Assembly (NCBI GenBank): GCA_028687995.1
Contig: JAQTZA010000005.1
Span: forward strand, 186,001-250,000
Direction of reading: 5' to 3'
From: Bacteroidales bacterium
GTDB lineage: Bacteria > Bacteroidota > Bacteroidia > Bacteroidales > UBA7332
Length of the DNA stretch: 64,000 nt
Shown here: positions 1 to 8,034 of the stretch, in pieces
How positions within the stretch are numbered: position 1 is the stretch's first letter
Layout of the letters: each line of letters starts with the position of its first letter
Notes under the pieces: generated by a model
Databases searched by the model: none
What the model was told of the DNA's origin: nothing
Seen by the model: the letters and a program-made list of their open reading frames with translations, nothing else
Translations under genes and position numbers: made by a program

Positions 1-663
1 TCGTACGAATTGCAGAAGCTATGGGCAGAAAAATTCGAAGCGCAACGCCGCCGTATGCCCGATCGTTATCCCGAAGAGGTGGATGCCGCCATTGCATTCA
101 GTCAAGAAGCTGGAATTTATGCCGAGTTTGGTAGAATCGTCTGCATCTCGGTGGGGTTGGTCTTTTTCAGAGAGGGCGAAAAGTTTATTCGGCTGAAATC
201 GTTTGCCGGAGACGACGAAAAGGCACTGTTACTCGATTTCGCTGCGTTGATTCAGAAAACCTTCACGCCCGACCACAACATTTGCGGACACAATATCAAG
301 GAGTTCGACATTCCGTACATTGCCCGCCGGATGCTGATTAACGGTGTGGCGCTGCCGCCCGTGCTCGACATTGCCGGAAAAAAACCGTGGGAAGTGCGCT
401 TTATCGACACGCTCGAAATGTGGCGCTTTGGCGATTACAAAAACTACACCGCGCTGAAACTGCTCACCGCCGTGTTTGGCATTCCCACACCGAAGGACGA
501 CATCGACGGAAGTCAAGTGGCATCGGTCTATTATGGTGAAAACGATGTACAACGCATTGCCACCTATTGCGAAAAAGATGTGATAGCAACGGCGCAACTT
601 TTCCATCGCTTCAATGGATTGCCGTTGATTGAGGAAGGGAATGTGGAAATTGTAGGGAGATAG
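1..663 (+). CDS. 3'-5' exonuclease, PolB-like DEDDy family (5' end cut by window)
   Basis: Predicted 3'-5' exonuclease resembling the proofreading domain of family B DNA polymerases, acting on single-stranded DNA ends. The frame is open to the left edge (S-Y-E before the TTG at 10), so the true start and the ExoI motif lie outside the window. Visible are an ExoII-like segment (GHNIKEFDIPYIARR) and an ExoIII motif with the DEDDy tyrosine and aspartate (YCEKDV). There is no polymerase domain, as expected for the stand-alone family. A short unknown gene follows. The family call is good; the biological role is not known. Confidence 0.75.
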   Translation, partial: SYELQKLWAEKFEAQRRRMPDRYPEEVDAAIAFSQEAGIYAEFGRIVCISVGLVFFREGEKFIRLKSFAGDDEKALLLDFAALIQKTFTPDHNICGHNIKEFDIPYIARRMLINGVALPPVLDIAGKKPWEVRFIDTLEMWRFGDYKNYTALKLLTAVFGIPTPKDDIDGSQVASVYYGENDVQRIATYCEKDVIATAQLFHRFNGLPLIEEGNVEIVGR

Positions 664-688
664 TTTCTGACAAAAAAAATGAAATTGT

Positions 689-1234
689 ATGATTCAAGAC
701 GGATTAATATACTACAAAACCGTTGAAACGAATAAGATCGTTTTCAAAGGACAGACATATCAGAAAATCACGAGTTATATTTTTACTTTAATAATATTTT
801 GTTGGGCACTAGGTGTAAGTTATTATATTATAACAGAACAGATTAAAAATAATCCTTCTATCGCTGACTATTTCATAGCAATCTTTTTCTCAGGATTAAT
901 TTTAGCTTTGTCAAGTTTTGAAATTCGAACGTTATTGACAAGAGACAAATTAAAAGAAATTGAAATAACAATCAGTGTTGGAAAAGCAAGAACCAAACTA
1001 TTAGAAGCCACAGCTAATTTAAACTGGGAACTATATTCAAATTTTGATAATTATATGGTTTTTAGAACAAAAAATAGTTTTTTGAATGATTGCCAAACTG
1101 TTACTTTGATATTTTTTCCTAGCAATAGAGTATTTTTTCATAGTATAAATTTCCCTAATGATTATATCAGACGCTCAAGATTCAATTATAATTACGAAGA
1201 GCTTTTAAGAGAATATCAAAGGATAGAGAAATAA
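689..1234 (+). CDS. Hypothetical two-TM membrane protein
   Basis: Unrecognised 181-residue protein. Two hydrophobic stretches, about residues 28-48 and 60-80, suggest a hairpin in the inner membrane, followed by a soluble domain of about 95 residues rich in Asn, Phe and basic residues. The gene is clearly more AT-rich than the exonuclease and murC genes on either side, which hints at later acquisition. It starts 25 nt after the exonuclease stop and is followed by a palindromic element abutting murC. No function can be assigned. Confidence 0.6.
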   Translation: MIQDGLIYYKTVETNKIVFKGQTYQKITSYIFTLIIFCWALGVSYYIITEQIKNNPSIADYFIAIFFSGLILALSSFEIRTLLTRDKLKEIEITISVGKARTKLLEATANLNWELYSNFDNYMVFRTKNSFLNDCQTVTLIFFPSNRVFFHSINFPNDYIRRSRFNYNYEELLREYQRIEK

Positions 1235-1269
1235 AACGAATTATAAAAACTAAATATATTTCCGCTTCA

Positions 1270-1301
1270 AAAGCCCCCTTCGGGGGTTGGGGGTTCCTCT
1301 T
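1270..1301 (+). repeat. Short palindromic G/C element directly before murC
   Basis: A hairpin of CCCCC, a TT-C loop and GGGGG is followed by TTGGGGG and then a pyrimidine-rich stretch that ends at the murC ATG. The same layout (perfect hairpin, then TTGGGG, then the start codon) recurs at 17792-17824 before legF. It looks like a dispersed Bacteroidota palindromic repeat and not an operon-specific regulator. Confidence 0.55.
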
Positions 1302-2675
1302 ATGAAAAACTTAAAAAACATCACTTCAGTCTATTTCGTAGGTGCCGGTGGCATCGGGATGAGCGCTTTGGTTCGCTATTTTCTGGCAAAAGGAAAAAAA
1401 GTGGGCGGATACGACAAAACCGCCACCGAGCTCACTCGCCAACTGATTGCTGAAGGAGCTGACATACATTTCGAAGACAACGTTTCGCTCATTCCCGATT
1501 ACTGCAAGGATGTGGAAAGCACCATCGTGGTGCGCACACCCGCCGTGCCCGAAGACCATTCGGAGCTGACCTATTTTCGCAACAACGGATTTTGGATGGT
1601 GAAGCGCGCCGAAGTGCTGGGTGAAATCACCAAGACCGACCGTGGCATCTGCGTGGCTGGTACACACGGTAAAACCACCACTTCGACAATGACGGCACAT
1701 CTGCTCAAGCAGTCATCGGTCGATTGCAACGCATTCCTGGGTGGCATTCTCAAAAACTACGACAGCAACCTGATGCTTTCGGAGAAAAGTGACCTCACAG
1801 TGATCGAAGCCGACGAATACGACCGCTCGTTTCATTGGTTGCAACCGTACATGGCAGTCATCACCTCGTCCGATCCCGACCACCTCGATATTTACGGCAC
1901 AGAAGAGGCATACCTCGAAAGTTTCCGCATCTTTACCTCGCTGATTAAGCCGGGCGGTTGCCTCGTGATGAAAAAGGGCATCACCGTGCAACCCGATTTG
2001 CAAGAAGGGGTTAAACTCTACAGCTACTCGATCGAAGAGGGCGATTTTCATGCCGAAAATGTGCGAATTGGCAACGGAACGATCTTGTTCGACTTCGTTA
2101 CGCCAACGGAAAAAATAACCGATGTGGAACTCGGAGTTCCCGTTCGCATCAACATCGAAAACGGCATTGGAGCGATGGCTTTGGCGTGGTTGAACGGCGT
2201 TTCGGCAGATGAACTCCGCAACGGAATGAAAAGCTACGGCGGTGCAAAACGTCGATTCGATTTTTACGTGAAATCGGAGAAATTCGTGCTGCTCGACGAC
2301 TACGCGCACCATCCGGAAGAGGTGAAGGCGAGCATTTCGTCGCTGAAACAGTTGTATCCCGATCGCAAATTGACGGTTATTTTCCAACCGCACCTGTTTA
2401 GCCGGACAAACGATTTCTACCGCGCGTTTGCCGAAAGCCTCTCGCTGGCTGATGAGCTGATTTTGCTCGACATCTATCCAGCACGCGAATTGCCAATGGA
2501 AGGCGTAACTTCGCAATTGATTTTCGACTTGGTGACGGCACAGAAAAAAACATTATGCCTGAAAAGTGAATTGCTTGACGTTTTTGCAAAAGGAGATTAC
2601 GACGTGGTGATGACCCTTGGAGCAGGCGATATCGATACTTACATTCCTAATATCAAAGAGATTCTGGAGCGATGA
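1302..2675 (+). CDS. murC: UDP-N-acetylmuramate--L-alanine ligase MurC
   Basis: Cytoplasmic ATP-dependent ligase that adds L-alanine to UDP-MurNAc, the first peptide-stem step of peptidoglycan synthesis. An N-terminal Rossmann motif GAGGIGMS lies at about residues 14-21, the Mur ligase P-loop GTHGKTTT at about 120-127, and a C-terminal ligase domain contains DDYAHHPEE. The ATG at 1302 is chosen over the in-frame TTG at 1287, which lies inside the palindromic element and adds only non-conserved residues. The length of 457 residues is normal. The stop overlaps the ftsQ ATG (ATGA), so the two are translationally coupled. murG and ftsW, which often precede murC, are not upstream here. Confidence 0.95.
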   Translation: MKNLKNITSVYFVGAGGIGMSALVRYFLAKGKKVGGYDKTATELTRQLIAEGADIHFEDNVSLIPDYCKDVESTIVVRTPAVPEDHSELTYFRNNGFWMVKRAEVLGEITKTDRGICVAGTHGKTTTSTMTAHLLKQSSVDCNAFLGGILKNYDSNLMLSEKSDLTVIEADEYDRSFHWLQPYMAVITSSDPDHLDIYGTEEAYLESFRIFTSLIKPGGCLVMKKGITVQPDLQEGVKLYSYSIEEGDFHAENVRIGNGTILFDFVTPTEKITDVELGVPVRINIENGIGAMALAWLNGVSADELRNGMKSYGGAKRRFDFYVKSEKFVLLDDYAHHPEEVKASISSLKQLYPDRKLTVIFQPHLFSRTNDFYRAFAESLSLADELILLDIYPARELPMEGVTSQLIFDLVTAQKKTLCLKSELLDVFAKGDYDVVMTLGAGDIDTYIPNIKEILER

Positions 2676-3403
2676 TAAAGAAAATTTTAAAAATAGTGGC
2701 AATTCTCTTGTTCAGTGGTTATGCTATTGTTGCAGCTGCTTGGTTTTATCAAACTCCCAAAAAGGAGATTTGCAAAGAGATGCGGGTGGAAATTGCAGAT
2801 GCAAACGAGGTACATTTTATCGACAAAGCAGAAGTGGAACGAATGATGACGGCTGCCGAACTAATGCCTACGGGATTGCCGATGGGAGAAATTAACACCG
2901 AAGCCATCGAAATGTGCATGAAAAGAAATCCGCTGATACGAAATGCGGAATGCTTTAAAACGAACGATAACAAAATAAAATTGAAAATTGAGCAACGTAT
3001 TCCGATACTTCGTGTGATGTCTTTTTTTGGAAATTACTACGTTGATAAAGAGGGAAAAGCGATGCCCGTTTCGTCAAATTACTCTGCCAGACTAACAATT
3101 GCATCGGGATACATAGAAAAACAGTTTGCAGAGGGAGAATTATACAAATTTGCACTATTTTTGCGAAACGATTCGCTGTGGAATGCTCAAATTCAACAAA
3201 TTGATGTGCAGCAAAACCACCAAATCACGCTTATCCCAACCGTGGGAACGCAACGGATTGTGATGGGAAAGATTGATAACTTTGAGCAAAAAATGGGCAA
3301 TTTGCGTGCATTTTACCTCGACGGATGCAACCGATTCGGTTGGAACAAGTACAAAACAATCAATTTAAGATACAATGGACAGGTCATCTGTTCAGCCAAT
3401 TAA
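2672..3403 (+). CDS. ftsQ: Cell division protein FtsQ
   Basis: Bitopic divisome protein that links cytoplasmic FtsA/FtsZ to the periplasmic synthesis machinery. It has 243 residues, with one TM segment near residues 5-25 and then a periplasmic POTRA-type and beta domain. Primary sequence conservation is low, as is usual for this family in Bacteroidota, so the call leans on size, topology and position between murC and ftsA. It overlaps murC by 4 nt, and its stop is 10 nt before the chosen ftsA start. Confidence 0.9.
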   Translation: MIKKILKIVAILLFSGYAIVAAAWFYQTPKKEICKEMRVEIADANEVHFIDKAEVERMMTAAELMPTGLPMGEINTEAIEMCMKRNPLIRNAECFKTNDNKIKLKIEQRIPILRVMSFFGNYYVDKEGKAMPVSSNYSARLTIASGYIEKQFAEGELYKFALFLRNDSLWNAQIQQIDVQQNHQITLIPTVGTQRIVMGKIDNFEQKMGNLRAFYLDGCNRFGWNKYKTINLRYNGQVICSAN

Positions 3404-3413
3404 ACAGTTAACT

Positions 3414-4808
3414 ATGGAACCCAAAGAGTACATCGCAGCCATTGATTTAGGCTCCTCTAAAATTGTGGGAATGATCGGTTGGAAACGACCCGACAACACG
3501 CTGGAAGTAGTAGCCATGGAGAAAATCGATTCTTCTACTTGCATCCGTCGAGGTACAATCCACAATCTGGAAGACACGTCGATAAACGTGAAGCATCTGT
3601 TGAGGAAAATGGAAAATACCATTCATCCCAATAAATTTATCAGCGTGTATGTAGGAATGGGTGGTCAATCCATTCATACACTTACCGACAAAGTAAAACG
3701 TGTTTTCGGACAAGAAGAGATTATTTCCGCTAAAATTGTAACTTCCATCAACGACGAATGTTACAATTTCGATTTGGACGATAAAGAGGTTTTAGAAGTG
3801 GTTCCGAACGAATATCGCATCGATGATCGAAAAACTGAAATCAACCCGATTGGAGTCTCATGCGAAGAGATTGAAGCCAACGTAAAACTCATCGTCGGTA
3901 GAGCGGCCATGAAAGAAACGGTAGCTCGTGCCATTGAAGACAAATCGGATGTAGAAGTAGTTGGCTCACCTATTTCACAACTTGCGGCAGCATCGCTTTT
4001 ACTTTCTGAAACAGACAAAATGTTGGGTTGTGCGCTGATTGATTTTGGTGCTGGTACAACCTCGGTTACCATTTACAAAGATGGATTGTTCCGCCATTTG
4101 GCAGTTATTCCTTTCGGTGGAAATGTGGTAACCAAAGATATTTGCAGTGCAAACTTGATGGAATCGGATGCAGAATTATTGAAAACCACTTACGGAAGTG
4201 CTATCTTGAATGCAGAAGCAGAAAATCTGAGTGTGAGTGCGAATAATGGTGTTGACGAAGCTCATTCCATCGAACTTCATACGCTGAACAACATCATCGA
4301 AGCACGAATGACGGAGATCGTTCAAAATATTTGGGCACAGATTGAATCCGCTGGTTTTGCAAAAGGCTTAGGAGCAGGTATTTACTACACTGGAGGAGCT
4401 TCTCAACTCGATAAAATTGGTGATTTAATTAAATCTATTACCAAAATAAATGCAAAAAAAGCAACGAATAACGTTTCGATATACAACTCAACCCTTCCGA
4501 GTGAAGTGATGCTCGATCCTGCTTATGCGGTCGTTTTGGGTATGTTATTGAGTGGAACCAAAAATTGCGTGAAAATTGTTCACGCTTCTACATCGAAGCC
4601 AGCGACTATCGAATTCCCTTCGGAGGATGAGATTCTCGAAACAACCGTTTTTGCCAAACACGAAGAGCCGAAAAAGAAGGAAGAAAAAGAGAAAGAGAAA
4701 AAAGAGAAGAAAAAAAGCAAATTATTTGGTGTTGGCGACAAAATGAGCACCATGTTTGGCAATCTTTTCAGCGATTCAGAAAACGACGATACAGCAGAAA
4801 TGAAGTAA
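3414..4808 (+). CDS. ftsA: Cell division protein FtsA
   Basis: Actin-like ATPase that tethers FtsZ filaments to the membrane. It opens with the actin-family phosphate-1 motif AIDLGSSK, and a second glycine-rich motif IDFGAGTTS lies near the middle. A Lys/Glu-rich linker (about residues 418-442) precedes a C-terminal amphipathic stretch (LFGVGDKMSTMFGNLF) that would be the membrane-targeting helix. ATG 3414 (MEPKEY...) is preferred to the upstream in-frame ATG at 3375, which lies inside ftsQ. ftsZ starts 3 nt after its stop. Confidence 0.95.
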   Translation: MEPKEYIAAIDLGSSKIVGMIGWKRPDNTLEVVAMEKIDSSTCIRRGTIHNLEDTSINVKHLLRKMENTIHPNKFISVYVGMGGQSIHTLTDKVKRVFGQEEIISAKIVTSINDECYNFDLDDKEVLEVVPNEYRIDDRKTEINPIGVSCEEIEANVKLIVGRAAMKETVARAIEDKSDVEVVGSPISQLAAASLLLSETDKMLGCALIDFGAGTTSVTIYKDGLFRHLAVIPFGGNVVTKDICSANLMESDAELLKTTYGSAILNAEAENLSVSANNGVDEAHSIELHTLNNIIEARMTEIVQNIWAQIESAGFAKGLGAGIYYTGGASQLDKIGDLIKSITKINAKKATNNVSIYNSTLPSEVMLDPAYAVVLGMLLSGTKNCVKIVHASTSKPATIEFPSEDEILETTVFAKHEEPKKKEEKEKEKKEKKKSKLFGVGDKMSTMFGNLFSDSENDDTAEMK

Positions 4809-4811
4809 AAA

Positions 4812-6140
4812 ATGGAGATTATGGCAAATATAACAGATGCAACGATAGATTTTCAATATACAGGCAAAAGCTCATCAATTATAAAAGTCATCGGCGTTGG
4901 TGGCGGCGGTGGCAATGCAGTAGAGCACATGTATCGCGAAGGGATGCACGATGTTTCATTCGTACTTTGCAACACCGATAATCAGGCTCTGGATAAATCG
5001 AAAATTCCGAAAAAAATACAACTTGGCGTAACCACTACTCAAGGGTTGGGTGCGGGCAATCGTCCCGAGAAAGCTAAATTAGCAGCTGAAGAGAGTCTCG
5101 ACGAAATCCATAACCTTCTGAACGATGGCACCAAGATGGTTTTCATCACTGCAGGAATGGGTGGTGGAACAGGAACAGGCGCAGCACCCGTAATTGCTAA
5201 AATTGCAAAAGAAAAAGGTATTTTGACTGTCGGAATCGTCTCAATTCCTTTCCTTTTCGAAGGAACGCGCAAGATTTTACAAGCGCTCAAAGGCGTGGAG
5301 GAGATGAATCGTCACGTAGATGCGCTTCTTGTGATTAATAATGAACGTCTTCGCAGCATTTACACCGATCTTGATATCCCGAATGCTTTCCAGAAAGCAG
5401 ATGAAACGCTCACAACAGCAGCCAAAAGTATAGCCGAGATTATTACAATTTCTGGTATTATGAATCTTGATTTTGCCGATGTGCAAAACACACTCAAAGA
5501 TGGTGGTGTTGCCATTATGAGTACTGGTATTGCAAGTGGCGAACAGCGATTGACGCAATCAATCGAAAATGCGTTGCATTCGCCATTGCTCAACAACAAC
5601 AATCCATTTACCGCTAAAAAAGTATTGTTCAATGTCTATTTTAGCAGCAAAAATCCGCTGAAAATGACCGAGATGGATCAGATTCACGAATTCATGCGCA
5701 AATTTGACCAACACAAAATTGAGGTCATTTGGGGATTGGCTTATGACGAAACATTGGATGACTCATTGAAAATGACACTTCTAGCCAGTGGATTCGAAAT
5801 GTCGAACATCAACGATATCAGTGCATTGGACGCGGAACAACGGAGAATTGCCGACGATGTTGAGCAAGAAGAACAACGGAAAGCTTCTGAGTTGATTGGC
5901 AAAGTGTACGGATCAAGTGCAATGGCTAATGGAGGAAAGGTTCGTCTGAAACCAATTATTCTTGCAACCGAATCGCTCGACGACGACGCACTCATTGAGC
6001 AATTAGAACAGCATCCTGCGTATAATCGCGACATTCAATTTGTACAAAATATAAAACAACAAATGAGCGCTGAAACTTCGAGTGACGATTCAAACGAAGA
6101 ACAAGAGGTAAACAACGCCAATGAAGCAACACTTTTTTAA
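4812..6140 (+). CDS. ftsZ: Cell division protein FtsZ
   Basis: Tubulin-like GTPase that forms the Z-ring. It has the glycine-rich N-terminal loop (GVGGGGGN) and the tubulin signature GGGTGTG at residues 117-123. Length is 442 residues. A second ATG at 4821 could be the true start. The C-terminal variable region is acidic. A PAYNRD motif about 45 residues from the end probably corresponds to the conserved C-terminal peptide that binds FtsA, but it is not terminal. It lies 3 nt after ftsA and 23 nt before yqeY. Confidence 0.96.
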   Translation: MEIMANITDATIDFQYTGKSSSIIKVIGVGGGGGNAVEHMYREGMHDVSFVLCNTDNQALDKSKIPKKIQLGVTTTQGLGAGNRPEKAKLAAEESLDEIHNLLNDGTKMVFITAGMGGGTGTGAAPVIAKIAKEKGILTVGIVSIPFLFEGTRKILQALKGVEEMNRHVDALLVINNERLRSIYTDLDIPNAFQKADETLTTAAKSIAEIITISGIMNLDFADVQNTLKDGGVAIMSTGIASGEQRLTQSIENALHSPLLNNNNPFTAKKVLFNVYFSSKNPLKMTEMDQIHEFMRKFDQHKIEVIWGLAYDETLDDSLKMTLLASGFEMSNINDISALDAEQRRIADDVEQEEQRKASELIGKVYGSSAMANGGKVRLKPIILATESLDDDALIEQLEQHPAYNRDIQFVQNIKQQMSAETSSDDSNEEQEVNNANEATLF

Positions 6141-6163
6141 TCGAAAAATAAAAAAACAATCTT

Positions 6164-6613
6164 ATGAATCTATTTGATCAAATAAGCGAAGATATAAAAA
6201 AAGCCATGTTAGCAAAAGACCGAGTAAGACTGGATGCTTTGCGTGGTGTGAAAAAAGAGTTTCTAGAGGCTAAAACAGCAAAAGGAGCCGATGGTGAATT
6301 GAGCGACGAAGTTGCTACCAAAATTATTCAGAAATTGGTAAAACAACGCAAAGAAAGTGCCGAAATATTCTCGACGCAAAACCGCCCCGAATTAGCTGCC
6401 AAAGAGCTTGAAGAGGTTGGTCACATCGAAATCTATCTACCCAAACAAATGAGCGCAGAAGAACTTGAGGCTGTGCTGACAGCATTGATAGGCGAAGTCG
6501 GAGCAACTGGTCCACAAGATATGGGCAAAGTGATGGGTGCAGCTACTAAAAAGCTCGCTGGACTGGCAGAAGGCAAAATGATTTCGGAAACAGTGAAGCG
6601 ATTGCTAGCATAA
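6164..6613 (+). CDS. GatB/YqeY domain protein
   Basis: Small 149-residue helical protein of the YqeY family, related to the tail domain of the amidotransferase subunit GatB. The typical N-terminus (ISEDIKKAMLAKDRVRLDALR) and the later segment ending GKVMGAATKKLAGLAEG support this. Its proposed role is linked to tRNA-dependent amidation, but the stand-alone proteins are not well characterised. Placement straight after ftsZ is common in Bacteroidota. A terminator hairpin follows at 6640-6675. Confidence 0.85.
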   Translation: MNLFDQISEDIKKAMLAKDRVRLDALRGVKKEFLEAKTAKGADGELSDEVATKIIQKLVKQRKESAEIFSTQNRPELAAKELEEVGHIEIYLPKQMSAEELEAVLTALIGEVGATGPQDMGKVMGAATKKLAGLAEGKMISETVKRLLA

Positions 6614-6639
6614 TCTAAAAGGATAACTTTATCATACAG

Positions 6640-6680
6640 CAACCCGCCTACTGAAATATCAATCAGTGCGGGTTGTTCTT
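6640..6680 (+). terminator. Rho-independent terminator after the fts operon
   Basis: Perfect 8-bp outer stem CAACCCGC/GCGGGTTG (6640-6647 and 6668-6675), with an inner ACTGA/TCAGT pairing and an eight-base loop. It is followed by a T-rich tail (TTCTTCTTT). It separates yqeY from nadD. Confidence 0.75.
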
Positions 6681-6707
6681 CTTTAACTCCATAACTTCTT
6701 TACTATC

Positions 6708-7277
6708 TTGAGTTCGCAAAAAATAGGCATCTTCTCCGGCTCGTTCAATCCTATCCACATCGGACATTTGGCATTGGCGAATTACTTGTGCGAATACGAG
6801 CAGCTCGACGAAGTGTGGTTTGTAGTATCGCCTCACAATCCGTTGAAGAATAGTGAAGACTTACAAAATGAAGAACAGCGATTGGAATGGACAAAGCTCG
6901 CCATAGGCAGCTATCCTAAATTTCGAGTGAGTGAAATTGAATTTACTCTTCCCCGCCCATCATATTCTATTCAGACACTTCATGCTTTGCGTAAGCAATT
7001 CCCCGAAAAAGAATTTATATTGATAATTGGGGCCGATAACTGGGATTGTTTCAACAAATGGCGAGACTACAAAACTATTTTGGCAGAATTTCCGATATTG
7101 ATCTATCCGCGTAAAGAATTTAATGTTGTAATTCCAGTAGAACTATCTTCCACAGTGAAACTAACAAATGCACCCATGCTCGAAATTTCCTCTACGTTTA
7201 TCCGTGAAGCTATTTCCGAAGGGAAGGATGTGCGTTTCTTTTTACCAGAAAGAATTCGAGACGTAATTCTTAATTGA
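6708..7277 (+). CDS. nadD: Nicotinate-nucleotide adenylyltransferase NadD
   Basis: Adenylates nicotinic acid mononucleotide to deamido-NAD in NAD synthesis. The nucleotidyltransferase motif is near the N-terminus (GSFNPIHIGH) and the C-terminal ISSTFIREAI motif is present. It has 189 residues. No in-frame ATG precedes the motif, and a TAA lies at 6684, so the TTG at 6708 is the best start. It ends one base before the convergent glycosyltransferase stop at 7279. Confidence 0.92.
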   Translation: MSSQKIGIFSGSFNPIHIGHLALANYLCEYEQLDEVWFVVSPHNPLKNSEDLQNEEQRLEWTKLAIGSYPKFRVSEIEFTLPRPSYSIQTLHALRKQFPEKEFILIIGADNWDCFNKWRDYKTILAEFPILIYPRKEFNVVIPVELSSTVKLTNAPMLEISSTFIREAISEGKDVRFFLPERIRDVILN

Positions 7278-7278
7278 T

Positions 7279-8034
7279 TTACACTCTTCCCGTCACCAAT
7301 TTTGCGAAGAAGAAACGTATAGCAAACCAAATGTGTAGTAGTGTGACGGTCACAATGCCATAATGCTGCTGCATAATTTGATAGCGCTCTTTCAGTGAGT
7401 CTTTTCGTCTAGAGGTAGAGAGACCACCTTCTAGAAAATTCGAAAGCACAAGGTGAGAATTGTGAATCGTTTTAGCCTTTTTTAGGCATTGAATCGTCCA
7501 TTCGTAGTCGGCAGAATGCTTGTATTCGAGGTTAAATTCCGGTGCAATAGTAAGTTTTGTGACGAACGATTGATGACAGACCAGCATTCCCATTTTGAAA
7601 CTTTTCCACGTCAGCCGTTTCGGAGCTTTCAATCGGCGCATTCCCACGAAATCACCATTTACATCCACAATGGCAGTTTCACCATAAATCACATCTGGCA
7701 TTGTTTTTCCAGGAACAGATTCCACCATATTTTCAATCGTTTCGTTCGTGTGGAGCGTATCTCCGGCATTGATGAACCAGATGTAGTCGCCTGTTGCCAG
7801 CTCCATCCCTTTGTTCATGGCATCGTAAAGACCGTTGTCTGGTTCACTTTTCCAGGTCAGATGTGGATTTTCCTTGTATTTTTTGACGATTTCCATCGTT
7901 TCATCCGAAGAATTTCCATCGATAATGATGTATTCGATATCAGAATAGGTCTGATTTAGGACGCTTTGGACTGTTCTTTCAATCACTGCTTCCGCATTGT
8001 AGGCGACTGTGATGATGGAGATGAGAGGTTTCAT
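7279..8034 (-). CDS. Family 2 glycosyltransferase
   Basis: GT-A fold transferase. The N-terminus has the GT2 pattern ISIITVAYNAEAVIERTV, then IIIDGNSSDET (first Asp site) and INAGDTLH, which fills the DXD-like position. A C-terminal hydrophobic segment (about residues 225-245) may anchor it to the membrane. Length is 251 residues. Its ATG overlaps the stop of the upstream GT4 gene by 4 nt, so the pair is co-transcribed and probably adds sugars to the same surface glycan. Donor and acceptor are unknown. Confidence 0.85.
   Translation of the reverse strand: MKPLISIITVAYNAEAVIERTVQSVLNQTYSDIEYIIIDGNSSDETMEIVKKYKENPHLTWKSEPDNGLYDAMNKGMELATGDYIWFINAGDTLHTNETIENMVESVPGKTMPDVIYGETAIVDVNGDFVGMRRLKAPKRLTWKSFKMGMLVCHQSFVTKLTIAPEFNLEYKHSADYEWTIQCLKKAKTIHNSHLVLSNFLEGGLSTSRRKDSLKERYQIMQQHYGIVTVTLLHIWFAIRFFFAKLVTGRV

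Noticed and set aside
1713-2516. 267-codon ORF on the minus strand
   Set aside because: It lies wholly inside murC, which has full family motifs on the plus strand; the translated product is His/Phe/Arg-rich and resembles no family.
3375-3413. Upstream start for ftsA
   Set aside because: It lies inside ftsQ and adds 13 residues before the normal FtsA N-terminus; ATG 3414 is better.
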